Source: Betaproteobacteria bacterium (lineage in GTDB: Bacteria > Pseudomonadota > Gammaproteobacteria > Burkholderiales > UBA9220). Taken from it: DNA of 5,278 bases. The DNA lies in NCBI GenBank assembly GCA_003519965.1, contig DOVS01000307.1, positions 1 to 5,278 on the forward strand, given 5' to 3'. This document shows, one piece after another, positions 1-5,278 of this stretch (within the stretch, counting starts at the first letter, position 1; each line of letters opens with the position of its first letter). The translations under genes and the position numbers were made by a program. A model generated the notes under the pieces. The model had not been told where the DNA came from. It was given only the letters and a program-made list of their open reading frames with translations, and did no database searches.

Positions 1-72
1 GCCATAATTTCTTTTTTTTACCAAATTAAAGCCGCAGTGATTACCATCAAGACTTAAGTAAGCACCATTCAT
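1..72 (-). CDS. Possible start of an unknown gene, cut by the left edge
   Basis: An ATG at 72-70 on the minus strand opens a frame with no stop to the window edge (24 codons). It begins MNGAYLSLDGNHCGFNL and continues with basic residues and a run of eight A's in the coding strand. It lies 23 bp after the ilvE stop on the same strand, and an AGGG about six bases before the ATG could act as a weak ribosome binding site. I do not recognise the protein; it does not look like WaaF, the gene expected here in Pseudomonas. The DNA is much more AT-rich than the rest of the window. A 24-codon open frame in AT-rich DNA can arise by chance, so this may simply be intergenic sequence. No hairpin plus T-tract terminator for ilvE is visible in 1-95. 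Confidence 0.2.
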   Translation of the reverse strand, partial: MNGAYLSLDGNHCGFNLVKKRNYG

Positions 73-95
73 GACCGGCCCTGTTTACGAGCCGA

Positions 96-1016
96 TTACA
101 CCAGGGTCAGCCACTTGCGGTATTTGTCCACGCGACCGTGCACCACATCAAAATACAGCGCCTGCAGGCGCTCAGTCACCGGGCCGCGCTTACCGTCGCC
201 AATAGCCCGATCGTCCACTTCACGTATCGGTGTGACTTCCGCTGCTGAACCGGTAAAGAAAGCTTCATCCGCGAGGTACACTTCATCACGGGAAATACGC
301 TTTTCACGCACAGTCAGCCCTTCATCTGCAGCCAGCTCCATCAGTGTATCGCGAGTGATACCCTCCAGCGCCGAACTGGTGTCCGGCGTATACAACACGC
401 CATCACGCACGATGAAAATGTTCTCGCCACTGCCCTCTGCTACAAAACCGTGATCATCCAGCAACATGGCTTCATCATAGCCGGAGATCAGCGCCTCGTT
501 CAAAGCCAGCATGGAATTGATGTAATTACCGGTCGCCTTGGCCTTGCACATGGTGATGTTAACGTGGTGGCGGCTAAAGGACGATGTTTTGACCCGGATG
601 CCCCGCTCCAGCGCTTCCTTGCCTAGATACACGCCCCACGGCCAGGCGGCGACGATGACATGGACGCTCAATTGTTTGGCCGAAATTCCCATGGCCTCCG
701 AACCGTAAAAGGCCATGGGCCGCAGATAGCAAGACTCCAGCTTGTTTTGACGAACGATCTCCAGTTGCGCCTGCGTCAGCGTGGCGGGGTCGAATGGCAG
801 CGCCATGCCGAGGATATGGGCCGAGCGGAACAGGCGCTCGGTATGCTCCTTGAGGCGGAAGATAGCGGGGCCGTTGGCTGTCTGGTAGGCGCGGACGCCC
901 TCGAATACCCCCATGCCATAGTGCAAGGTATGGGTGAGCACATGGGTAGTCGCCTCGCGCCAGGGAACCATTTTTCCATCGTACCAAATAAGACCATCGC
1001 GGTCGGCCATTGACAT
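96..1016 (-). CDS. ilvE: Branched-chain amino acid aminotransferase (IlvE)
   Basis: This PLP-dependent class IV (fold type IV) aminotransferase catalyses reversible transfer of the amino group between glutamate and the keto acids of leucine, isoleucine and valine, the last step of their synthesis in the cytoplasm. The 306-residue length matches the family (about 305-310). Visible hallmarks are the N-terminal HTLHYGMGVFEGVRAY (29-44), the phosphate-binding Arg61, the Schiff-base Lys160 in KAKATGNY, Glu194 in AEGSGENIF (193-201), and TGSAAEVTPIREVD (255-268). Ser257 stands where E. coli has the phosphate-binding Thr, a conservative change. The protein closely resembles the Pseudomonas enzyme, including its MSMADRDG start. 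The ATG at 1016 is chosen because GGAG lies eight bases upstream; the ATG at 1010 would be too far from it. It lies 108 bp downstream of glnE on the same strand, with no evident terminator between, so co-transcription is likely. It ends with TAA. Confidence 0.97.
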   Translation of the reverse strand: MSMADRDGLIWYDGKMVPWREATTHVLTHTLHYGMGVFEGVRAYQTANGPAIFRLKEHTERLFRSAHILGMALPFDPATLTQAQLEIVRQNKLESCYLRPMAFYGSEAMGISAKQLSVHVIVAAWPWGVYLGKEALERGIRVKTSSFSRHHVNITMCKAKATGNYINSMLALNEALISGYDEAMLLDDHGFVAEGSGENIFIVRDGVLYTPDTSSALEGITRDTLMELAADEGLTVREKRISRDEVYLADEAFFTGSAAEVTPIREVDDRAIGDGKRGPVTERLQALYFDVVHGRVDKYRKWLTLV

Positions 1017-1023
1017 CGTTCAT

Positions 1024-1028
1024 TCTCC
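1024..1028 (-). promoter_or_regulatory. Ribosome binding site of ilvE
   Basis: GGAGA on the minus strand; the GGAG core lies eight bases before the ATG at 1016. It decides the start in favour of 1016. A second ATG at 1023-1021, in another frame, directly abuts the motif and is too close to be used efficiently. Confidence 0.75.
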
Positions 1029-1046
1029 AGGAGAAGCAAAGCAGTC

Positions 1047-1052
1047 ATTTTA
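1047..1052 (-). promoter_or_regulatory. Possible -10 box of an internal ilvE promoter
   Basis: TAAAAT on the minus strand matches the sigma-70 -10 consensus at five of six positions and lies in the glnE-ilvE gap, about 30 bases before the ilvE start. No good -35 box is present at 16-19 bp spacing (TTCTAT at 17 bp matches two of six), and there is no extended -10 TGn. It could give ilvE some transcription independent of glnE, but one AT-rich hexamer is weak evidence. Confidence 0.2.
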
Positions 1053-1124
1053 GCGTGTCGCCGCGACGGATAGAAGTAGCAGGCGGTTATCGCTATTGCG
1101 CGCGGCGGCTGGACCGGCGGCGGG

Positions 1125-3863
1125 TTAGGCGGTCTCGCCGGGGAATATGACGTCCCATAGGCGGTATACCGCGTCGCGTTGCGGGTCGAACGATGCGGGG
1201 GCGGCCCGTGCGTTGGCTTCGCCTTGCAGCCGCAGTTGATGCTGTCGGCGGCGGAATAGGCGATAGGCCTCGCGCGCCGCTTCCGCTAGATCGGCGGGAA
1301 TTAGCGCATAGTCGGCGGCGCGCTGAAGTAGCGCGAGGTTGCCGACATTGTCCGTTAGCGCCGGGTATCGCCAGGCATGGGCCAGAACGAGGTATTGCAC
1401 GATAAATTCGACATCGACGATCCCGCCGCGGTCGTGCTTGAGGTCGAATAAGCCGCTCGGGTTAGGGTGGGCGGTGTGCATTTTCTGTCGCATGGCGGTG
1501 ATTTCCCCACGGAGCGCCACGGTATCTCGGCGTTGGCGCAGCACCGCGTCGCGGATGCGGTCGAAGGCAGCGCCAATCGCCGTGTCTCCGGCGATAAACC
1601 GCGCCCGGGTCAGCGCCTGGTGCTCCCATACCCAGGCGTTATTTTTCTGGTATTGTTCGAATGCTTGCAATTGGCTGACAAGTAAGCCGCTTGCGCCATC
1701 CGGCCGCAAGCGCAGATCGGTTTCGTAAAGCATGCCCGCGGGGGTAAAGGCGGTTAGCCACGCGTTGATGCGTTGCCCGAGGCGGGCGTAAACCACGGGC
1801 GCTTCCGGCGCATTGTCCCGATAAAGGAAAATGAGATCGAGGTCGGAGGCGTAGCCCAGCTCCCGGCCGCCAAGCTTGCCGTAGCCGATGATGGCGAAAC
1901 GCGGATCGGCGCGATGGCGATGGCGTAATCCTTGCCAGCCTAAGCGCAGCACTTCGTTCAAGATGAGGTCGGCAAGTGTGCTTAAGTGGTCGCTCAAGGT
2001 TTCCAGCGGCAGTAGTCCGGCCAGATCCTGCGCCGCCAAGCGAAAAACTTGCGCGCGCTTGAATTGGCGCAAAATATCCATTTGCCGCTCGGTGTCGTCG
2101 TCGGCCGCCGCTAGTATTTCCATTAGTTCGGCCTGGAGCGCTGCGTTGTCCTGCGGTGCATAAAGTACGCGGCGGTCGAGCAATTCATCCAATAACAGCG
2201 GGTTGTGCGCCAACGTGTCGGAGAGCCAAGCGCTTGCGCTGCATAGGCGGGCGACTTGCCGGAGTGTTTGTGGATATTCCAGCAATAAGGCGAGATAGGC
2301 GCCGCGGCGGCCGATATGCTCCAACAGATGGAGAATTCTTTCCAGGGTGTCGTCGGGATTGGAGACATCGGCCGCCACTTCGATGAGCGGCGGCAGCAAG
2401 GTGTCGAAGCGCAATAAACTCGCTGTGGGTAGCTGGTGGTAACGGGTGCTTTCCTTGACCGCTTGCAGGCGTTGCCAGCTTTGCGCCGGCCGCTGGTAGC
2501 CGAGAGATTTCAGCATGGCGACGGCGTCCGTCTCGGTCTCGGTTAGCGCGCCGCGCCATAGCGCCGTCAACGGATGTTCTTCTTGAGTGCTTTGGGGCGC
2601 TGCGAAGATTTGCTCGAAATGCCGGTTAACCTGCTGGCGGTGGCGGTGTAATGCGCGAAGAAAGGCCGGGTAGCCGGCAAAGCCCATGGCTTCGGCAATT
2701 AATGCTTGGTCCTCGGTCCGTTGCGGCAGGCTTTGGGTTTGCTGATCGTCCAGATATTGCAGGCGGTGTTCCAGGTTGCGCAGGAAAATGTAGGCGTCTC
2801 GTAATTCTTCAACGGCTCCAGCGGGCAGCAGACGGCGCTGTGCTAACGCATCGAGCGCCGCCAAGGCGGGGCGCAGTTGCAGGCGAGGGTCTTGGCCGCC
2901 GCGGATCAATTGGAATACTTGGGCGGAGAATTCGATTTCGCGGATGCCGCCGGGGCCGCGCTTAATATTGTCGCGTAAATCGCGCCGTTGCACTTCTTGG
3001 CGGATTTGCGCGTGGAGCGCGCGCATGGCGGCGAACGCGCCGAAATCCAGATACTTGCGATAGATAAAGGGACGCACCACAGCCGTGAGGGCGTCGTCGC
3101 GGCGGCCGGATAATGGCCGGCCCTTGAGCCAGGCATAGCGCTCCCACTCGCGGCCTTGGGTTTCAAGATATTGTTCCAGCATGGGAAGGCTTACCACCAG
3201 CGGCCCGCTGTCGCCGTAAGGGCGTAGCCGCATATCCACTCGGAATACGATATGGTCGGCGGTGATTTCACTGATTGCGCTGATAAGTTTACGGCCTAGC
3301 GCGATGAAGTATTCGTGATTGCTGATGGCGTGCGCGCCGTTGGTTTCTCCATCTTCCGGGTAAACGAAAATCAGGTCGATGTCGGAGGAGACATTGAGTT
3401 CTTCACCGCCTAGTTTGCCCATGCCCACGATGATGAGCCGTTGCCGTTCACCGCTCGATTCACCCAGAGGGTCGCCATATTGACGGCTGAGCCAGCGATC
3501 CCAATGGCGTTCGGCGAATTGCACCGTGACTTCCGCCAGGGCCGTGACGGTGGCGAACACTTCGGTAATATCCGCCATTCCCGTCAAGTCGCGCACCATT
3601 AGGCGTAGCAGCACGTGCTTGCGTAGGCGGCGCAGCACATGCTTGAGCGTGTCTTCGTTATCGATGGGGGCGGCGGCGAGCAGGGTGTCCATTTCTTGGC
3701 GCCGCCACGGGGCGTCGACATGGGCGGCTAGCCAATCCCGTAGCGCCGGATCGCCGTGCAGCAACCGTTGCGCGTAGCGGCTATAGCGGAGCGCATACGT
3801 AATTCGGTCGAGCGGGCCGCTTAACGGCCGGCGCGGTGGAATGGGGCGTATAGGGCTATTCAT
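1125..3863 (-). CDS. glnE: Bifunctional glutamine synthetase adenylyltransferase/deadenylylase (GlnE)
   Basis: GlnE attaches AMP to, or phosphorolytically removes it from, a conserved tyrosine of each glutamine synthetase subunit. It switches GlnA off or on in response to glutamine and the uridylylation state of PII. From the ATG at 3863 the protein has 912 residues (E. coli 946). Two homologous nucleotidyltransferase halves are visible. The N-terminal deadenylylase (AR) half has GMGKLGG (147-153), the metal-binding pair Asp161/Asp163 in SSDIDLIF, Asp210 in RVDMRLRP, and the helical motif GGIREIEF. The C-terminal adenylylase (AT) half has GYGKLGG (660-666), Asp674/Asp676 in ASDLDLIF, Asp716 in ETDLRLRP, and GGIVDVEF. 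All catalytic residues are present. The frame can also begin at a TTG at 3872, adding three residues; neither start has a good Shine-Dalgarno, and I prefer the ATG. glnE is first of a probable glnE-ilvE unit and diverges from acs. It ends with TAA. Confidence 0.97.
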   Translation of the reverse strand: MNSPIRPIPPRRPLSGPLDRITYALRYSRYAQRLLHGDPALRDWLAAHVDAPWRRQEMDTLLAAAPIDNEDTLKHVLRRLRKHVLLRLMVRDLTGMADITEVFATVTALAEVTVQFAERHWDRWLSRQYGDPLGESSGERQRLIIVGMGKLGGEELNVSSDIDLIFVYPEDGETNGAHAISNHEYFIALGRKLISAISEITADHIVFRVDMRLRPYGDSGPLVVSLPMLEQYLETQGREWERYAWLKGRPLSGRRDDALTAVVRPFIYRKYLDFGAFAAMRALHAQIRQEVQRRDLRDNIKRGPGGIREIEFSAQVFQLIRGGQDPRLQLRPALAALDALAQRRLLPAGAVEELRDAYIFLRNLEHRLQYLDDQQTQSLPQRTEDQALIAEAMGFAGYPAFLRALHRHRQQVNRHFEQIFAAPQSTQEEHPLTALWRGALTETETDAVAMLKSLGYQRPAQSWQRLQAVKESTRYHQLPTASLLRFDTLLPPLIEVAADVSNPDDTLERILHLLEHIGRRGAYLALLLEYPQTLRQVARLCSASAWLSDTLAHNPLLLDELLDRRVLYAPQDNAALQAELMEILAAADDDTERQMDILRQFKRAQVFRLAAQDLAGLLPLETLSDHLSTLADLILNEVLRLGWQGLRHRHRADPRFAIIGYGKLGGRELGYASDLDLIFLYRDNAPEAPVVYARLGQRINAWLTAFTPAGMLYETDLRLRPDGASGLLVSQLQAFEQYQKNNAWVWEHQALTRARFIAGDTAIGAAFDRIRDAVLRQRRDTVALRGEITAMRQKMHTAHPNPSGLFDLKHDRGGIVDVEFIVQYLVLAHAWRYPALTDNVGNLALLQRAADYALIPADLAEAAREAYRLFRRRQHQLRLQGEANARAAPASFDPQRDAVYRLWDVIFPGETA

Positions 3864-3893
3864 CCGTGGCAAAGGGAGTAAAATAAGGCGCTC

Positions 3894-3899
3894 TTTATA
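3894..3899 (-). promoter_or_regulatory. Possible -10 box for glnE
   Basis: TATAAA within TATATAAAG on the minus strand matches the sigma-70 -10 consensus at five of six positions and lies about 30 bases upstream of the glnE ATG. The sequence upstream is GC-rich and offers no recognisable -35 at 15-19 bp. The placement is sensible, but the call rests on one hexamer. Confidence 0.3.
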
Positions 3900-3921
3900 T
3901 ACTGGGCGGACCGGGCGCTTT

Positions 3922-3937
3922 GAGCGGCGGATCGCTC
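3922..3937. repeat. Short inverted repeat in the glnE-acs intergenic region
   Basis: GAGCG at 3922-3926 and CGCTC at 3933-3937 can pair across a six-base loop. It lies in the GC-rich middle of the divergent region, between the two candidate promoters. Five base pairs with no T-tract is too weak for a terminator. It could be a regulator half-site pair but is also expected by chance in GC-rich DNA. Confidence 0.2.
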
Positions 3938-3981
3938 CATCATAGCAGGCGGTACGTCCATTTAGTCACCGGGAAAAATTT

Positions 3982-3987
3982 TAATAT
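3982..3987 (+). promoter_or_regulatory. Possible -10 box for acs
   Basis: TAATAT matches the sigma-70 -10 consensus at four of six positions and lies in the most AT-rich part of the divergent region. It would place a transcript start about 26 bases before the acs ATG. The best -35 candidate (TTTAGT, 3961-3966) is poor at three of six and spaced only 15 bp. A weak -35 would fit an activator-dependent promoter, as known for E. coli acs, but I see no recognisable CRP-type palindrome and no sigma-54 GG/GC pair at the right spacing. Confidence 0.25.
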
Positions 3988-4006
3988 TGCTGCGAAGAAA
4001 ATATTT

Positions 4007-4013
4007 GGGAGAG
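4007..4013 (+). promoter_or_regulatory. Ribosome binding site of acs
   Basis: GGGAGAG lies six bases before the ATG at 4020. It is the only purine-rich Shine-Dalgarno-like stretch nearby and fixes the acs start. Confidence 0.75.
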
Positions 4014-4019
4014 AAAATA

Positions 4020-5278
4020 ATGGCGACGATCGAATCGGTGTTGAGTGAAACACGGGTGTTTGCCCCCAGCGAGGAATTCCGCGCGCGCGCTAACGTTTCC
4101 GGCATGGCGGGTTATCAAGCGTTGGCGGCTGAAGCGGAAAAGGACTATACCGCTTTTTGGGGCCGGTTGGCGAAAGAGTTTATCCATTGGCGTCAGCCGT
4201 TCACGCAGGTGTTGGATGAAAGCGACGCGCCTTTTTTCCGGTGGTTTTATGACGGGGAATTAAATATTTCTTACAATTGTTTAGACCGTCATTTGGACAC
4301 CCAGCCCGACAAAACGGCGCTTATCTTCGAGGCCGACGACGGCCAGGTGACCAAGGTTAGCTACCGCGAGCTTTACCATCGGGTATGCGCCTTCGCCAAT
4401 GGATTGCATACGTTGTCCGTCGCCAAGGGCGACCGGGTGATTATCTATATGCCGATGAGTATCGAGGCGATCGTCGCGATGCAAGCGTGCGCCCGTATTG
4501 GTGCGATTCATTCCGTGGTGTTCGGCGGCTTTTCCGCCAAGAGCTTGCACGAGCGCATTCTCGACGCGGGCGCCAAGGTCGTGGTGACTGCCGACGAAGG
4601 GATGCGCGGCGGTAAGGCGGTGCATTTAAAAGCGGCGGTGGACGAGGCGCTCGCCTTAGGCGGTTGCGATAGCGTGCGGCAAGTGGTGGTGTACCAACGG
4701 ACTGGCGGCGAAATCGCCTGGCATGGCGAGCGCGATATATGGTGGCGCGATCTGGTGGCGGGCCAACCGGAATCTTGCGAGCCGGTATGGATGAACGCCG
4801 AGGATCCGTTATTTATCCTCTACACTTCCGGCTCCACCGGCCAACCCAAGGGGGTGCAGCATAGTTCCGCCGGCTATTTGCTGGGGGCGATTCTGACCAT
4901 GAAATGGGTGTTCGATTGCAAGCCGGAGGATGTTTACTGGTGCACCGCCGATGTCGGCTGGATTACCGGCCATACCTATGTAGCTTATGGCCCGCTGGCG
5001 ATGGGAGCTACCATCGTCATGTATGAAGGCGCACCGGTTATACCCGATGCCGGCCGCTTCTGGAAAATGGTCGAACAGCATAAAGTCACAGTTTTCTATA
5101 CCGCACCGACGGCGATACGCGCATTAATGAAATTCGGTGATGACTTCCCTAACCGTTACAATTTATCCTCCTTACGCCTGCTCGGCACCGTGGGTGAACC
5201 CATTAACCCGGAAGCATGGATGTGGTATCACACAGTAATCGGTAAAAAACGCTGCCCTATTGTTGATACCTGGTGGCA
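4020..5278 (+). CDS. acs: Acetyl-coenzyme A synthetase (Acs), N-terminal part, cut by the right edge
   Basis: This AMP-forming ligase of the ANL superfamily activates acetate with ATP to acetyl-AMP and then transfers the acetyl group to CoA, allowing acetate use and scavenging in the cytoplasm. The window holds 419 whole codons plus two bases of a protein usually about 650 residues long. An N-terminal acetyl-CoA synthetase cap (about 30-90, with SYNCLDRH at 84-91) precedes the AMP-binding domain. Its P-loop is [12 protein letters not shown] (268-279; Gln275 replaces the more usual Lys). [12 protein letters not shown] (309-320), [10 protein letters not shown] (360-369) and [10 protein letters not shown] (391-400) follow, and the window ends in DTWW (416-419). 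Aligned with Salmonella Acs at an offset of five, the acetate-pocket residues are Ile315, Thr316, Val391 and Trp419; the Trp favours acetate over longer acids. The C-terminal domain, with the acetylation-regulated lysine, lies outside. Codon use changes after about residue 337. Confidence 0.95.
   Translation, partial: MATIESVLSETRVFAPSEEFRARANVSGMAGYQALAAEAEKDYTAFWGRLAKEFIHWRQPFTQVLDESDAPFFRWFYDGELNISYNCLDRHLDTQPDKTALIFEADDGQVTKVSYRELYHRVCAFANGLHTLSVAKGDRVIIYMPMSIEAIVAMQACARIGAIHSVVFGGFSAKSLHERILDAGAKVVVTADEGMRGGKAVHLKAAVDEALALGGCDSVRQVVVYQRTGGEIAWHGERDIWWRDLVAGQPESCEPVWMNAEDPLFILYTSGSTGQPKGVQHSSAGYLLGAILTMKWVFDCKPEDVYWCTADVGWITGHTYVAYGPLAMGATIVMYEGAPVIPDAGRFWKMVEQHKVTVFYTAPTAIRALMKFGDDFPNRYNLSSLRLLGTVGEPINPEAWMWYHTVIGKKRCPIVDTWW

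Noticed and set aside
1..57. Plus-strand frame from the window edge ending in TAA at 55-57, possibly the tail of a convergent gene
   Set aside because: It is only 18 codons with no recognisable motif, and two competing explanations exist for the same AT-rich DNA.
115..453. Plus-strand open frame of 112 codons inside ilvE
   Set aside because: It lies wholly antisense to a strongly supported gene, and its Ser/Arg-rich translation is typical of a shadow frame.
574..1023. Minus-strand frame of 149 codons overlapping the ilvE start in another frame
   Set aside because: Its ATG directly abuts the ilvE Shine-Dalgarno, and the translation is low-complexity Arg/Pro/Gly-rich without a recognisable domain. 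ilvE explains the DNA.
1110..1140. Possible hairpin at the glnE end as an intrinsic terminator
   Set aside because: CGGCG/CGCCG pairing exists, but with a loop of about 13 bases and no following T-tract on the minus strand. It also overlaps the glnE stop, so it is not a convincing terminator.
2185..2965. Several 70-125 codon frames on both strands inside glnE
   Set aside because: GC-rich coding DNA leaves alternate frames open. None has a ribosome binding site or recognisable domain, while the GlnE frame carries all family motifs throughout.
3970..3992. Possible sigma-54 (-24/-12) promoter for acs around TTGC at 3987-3990
   Set aside because: The required GG about 12 bases upstream of the GC is absent (A-rich sequence there).
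4281..4625. Minus-strand frame of 114 codons antisense to acs
   Set aside because: It is fully contained in the Acs AMP-binding domain and is an antisense shadow without independent support.

Overview
This window is an ordinary stretch of proteobacterial housekeeping chromosome. It holds two genes on the minus strand, glnE followed by ilvE, and divergently on the plus strand the first 419 codons of acs, cut by the right edge. The IlvE sequence is very close to the Pseudomonas-type enzyme. The glnE-ilvE order is the one I recall from Pseudomonas and related gammaproteobacteria, where waaF/waaC lipopolysaccharide genes follow. The GlnE N-terminus and the Acs protein also look beta/gammaproteobacterial. 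A gammaproteobacterium (less likely a betaproteobacterium) of moderate to high GC is the best guess. Species cannot be named from this.

Layout. Positions 1-95 lie downstream of ilvE and are AT-rich (19 G+C in the first 60 bases by hand count). They carry one open minus-strand frame running off the left edge that could be the start of another gene. ilvE occupies 96-1016 and has a clear Shine-Dalgarno. A 108-bp gap without a convincing terminator separates it from glnE (1125-3863, or 3872 if a TTG start is used). A 147-156 bp intergenic region with AT-rich promoter-like patches on both strands separates glnE from the divergent acs (4020 to beyond 5278).

How the genes work together. GlnE sets glutamine synthetase activity by adenylylating or deadenylylating it in response to PII and glutamine. 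IlvE moves amino groups from glutamate to the branched-chain keto acids. The two are probably one nitrogen-metabolism transcription unit. Acs activates acetate to acetyl-CoA and is transcribed the other way; no functional tie to the other two is needed.

I found no mobile element, CRISPR array, RNA gene or novel system. The most notable irregularity is an abrupt change in codon choice and GC content inside acs near position 5030. It could mark homologous recombination within the gene or a chimeric assembly join. The AT-rich left edge is the other place where the sequence changes character.
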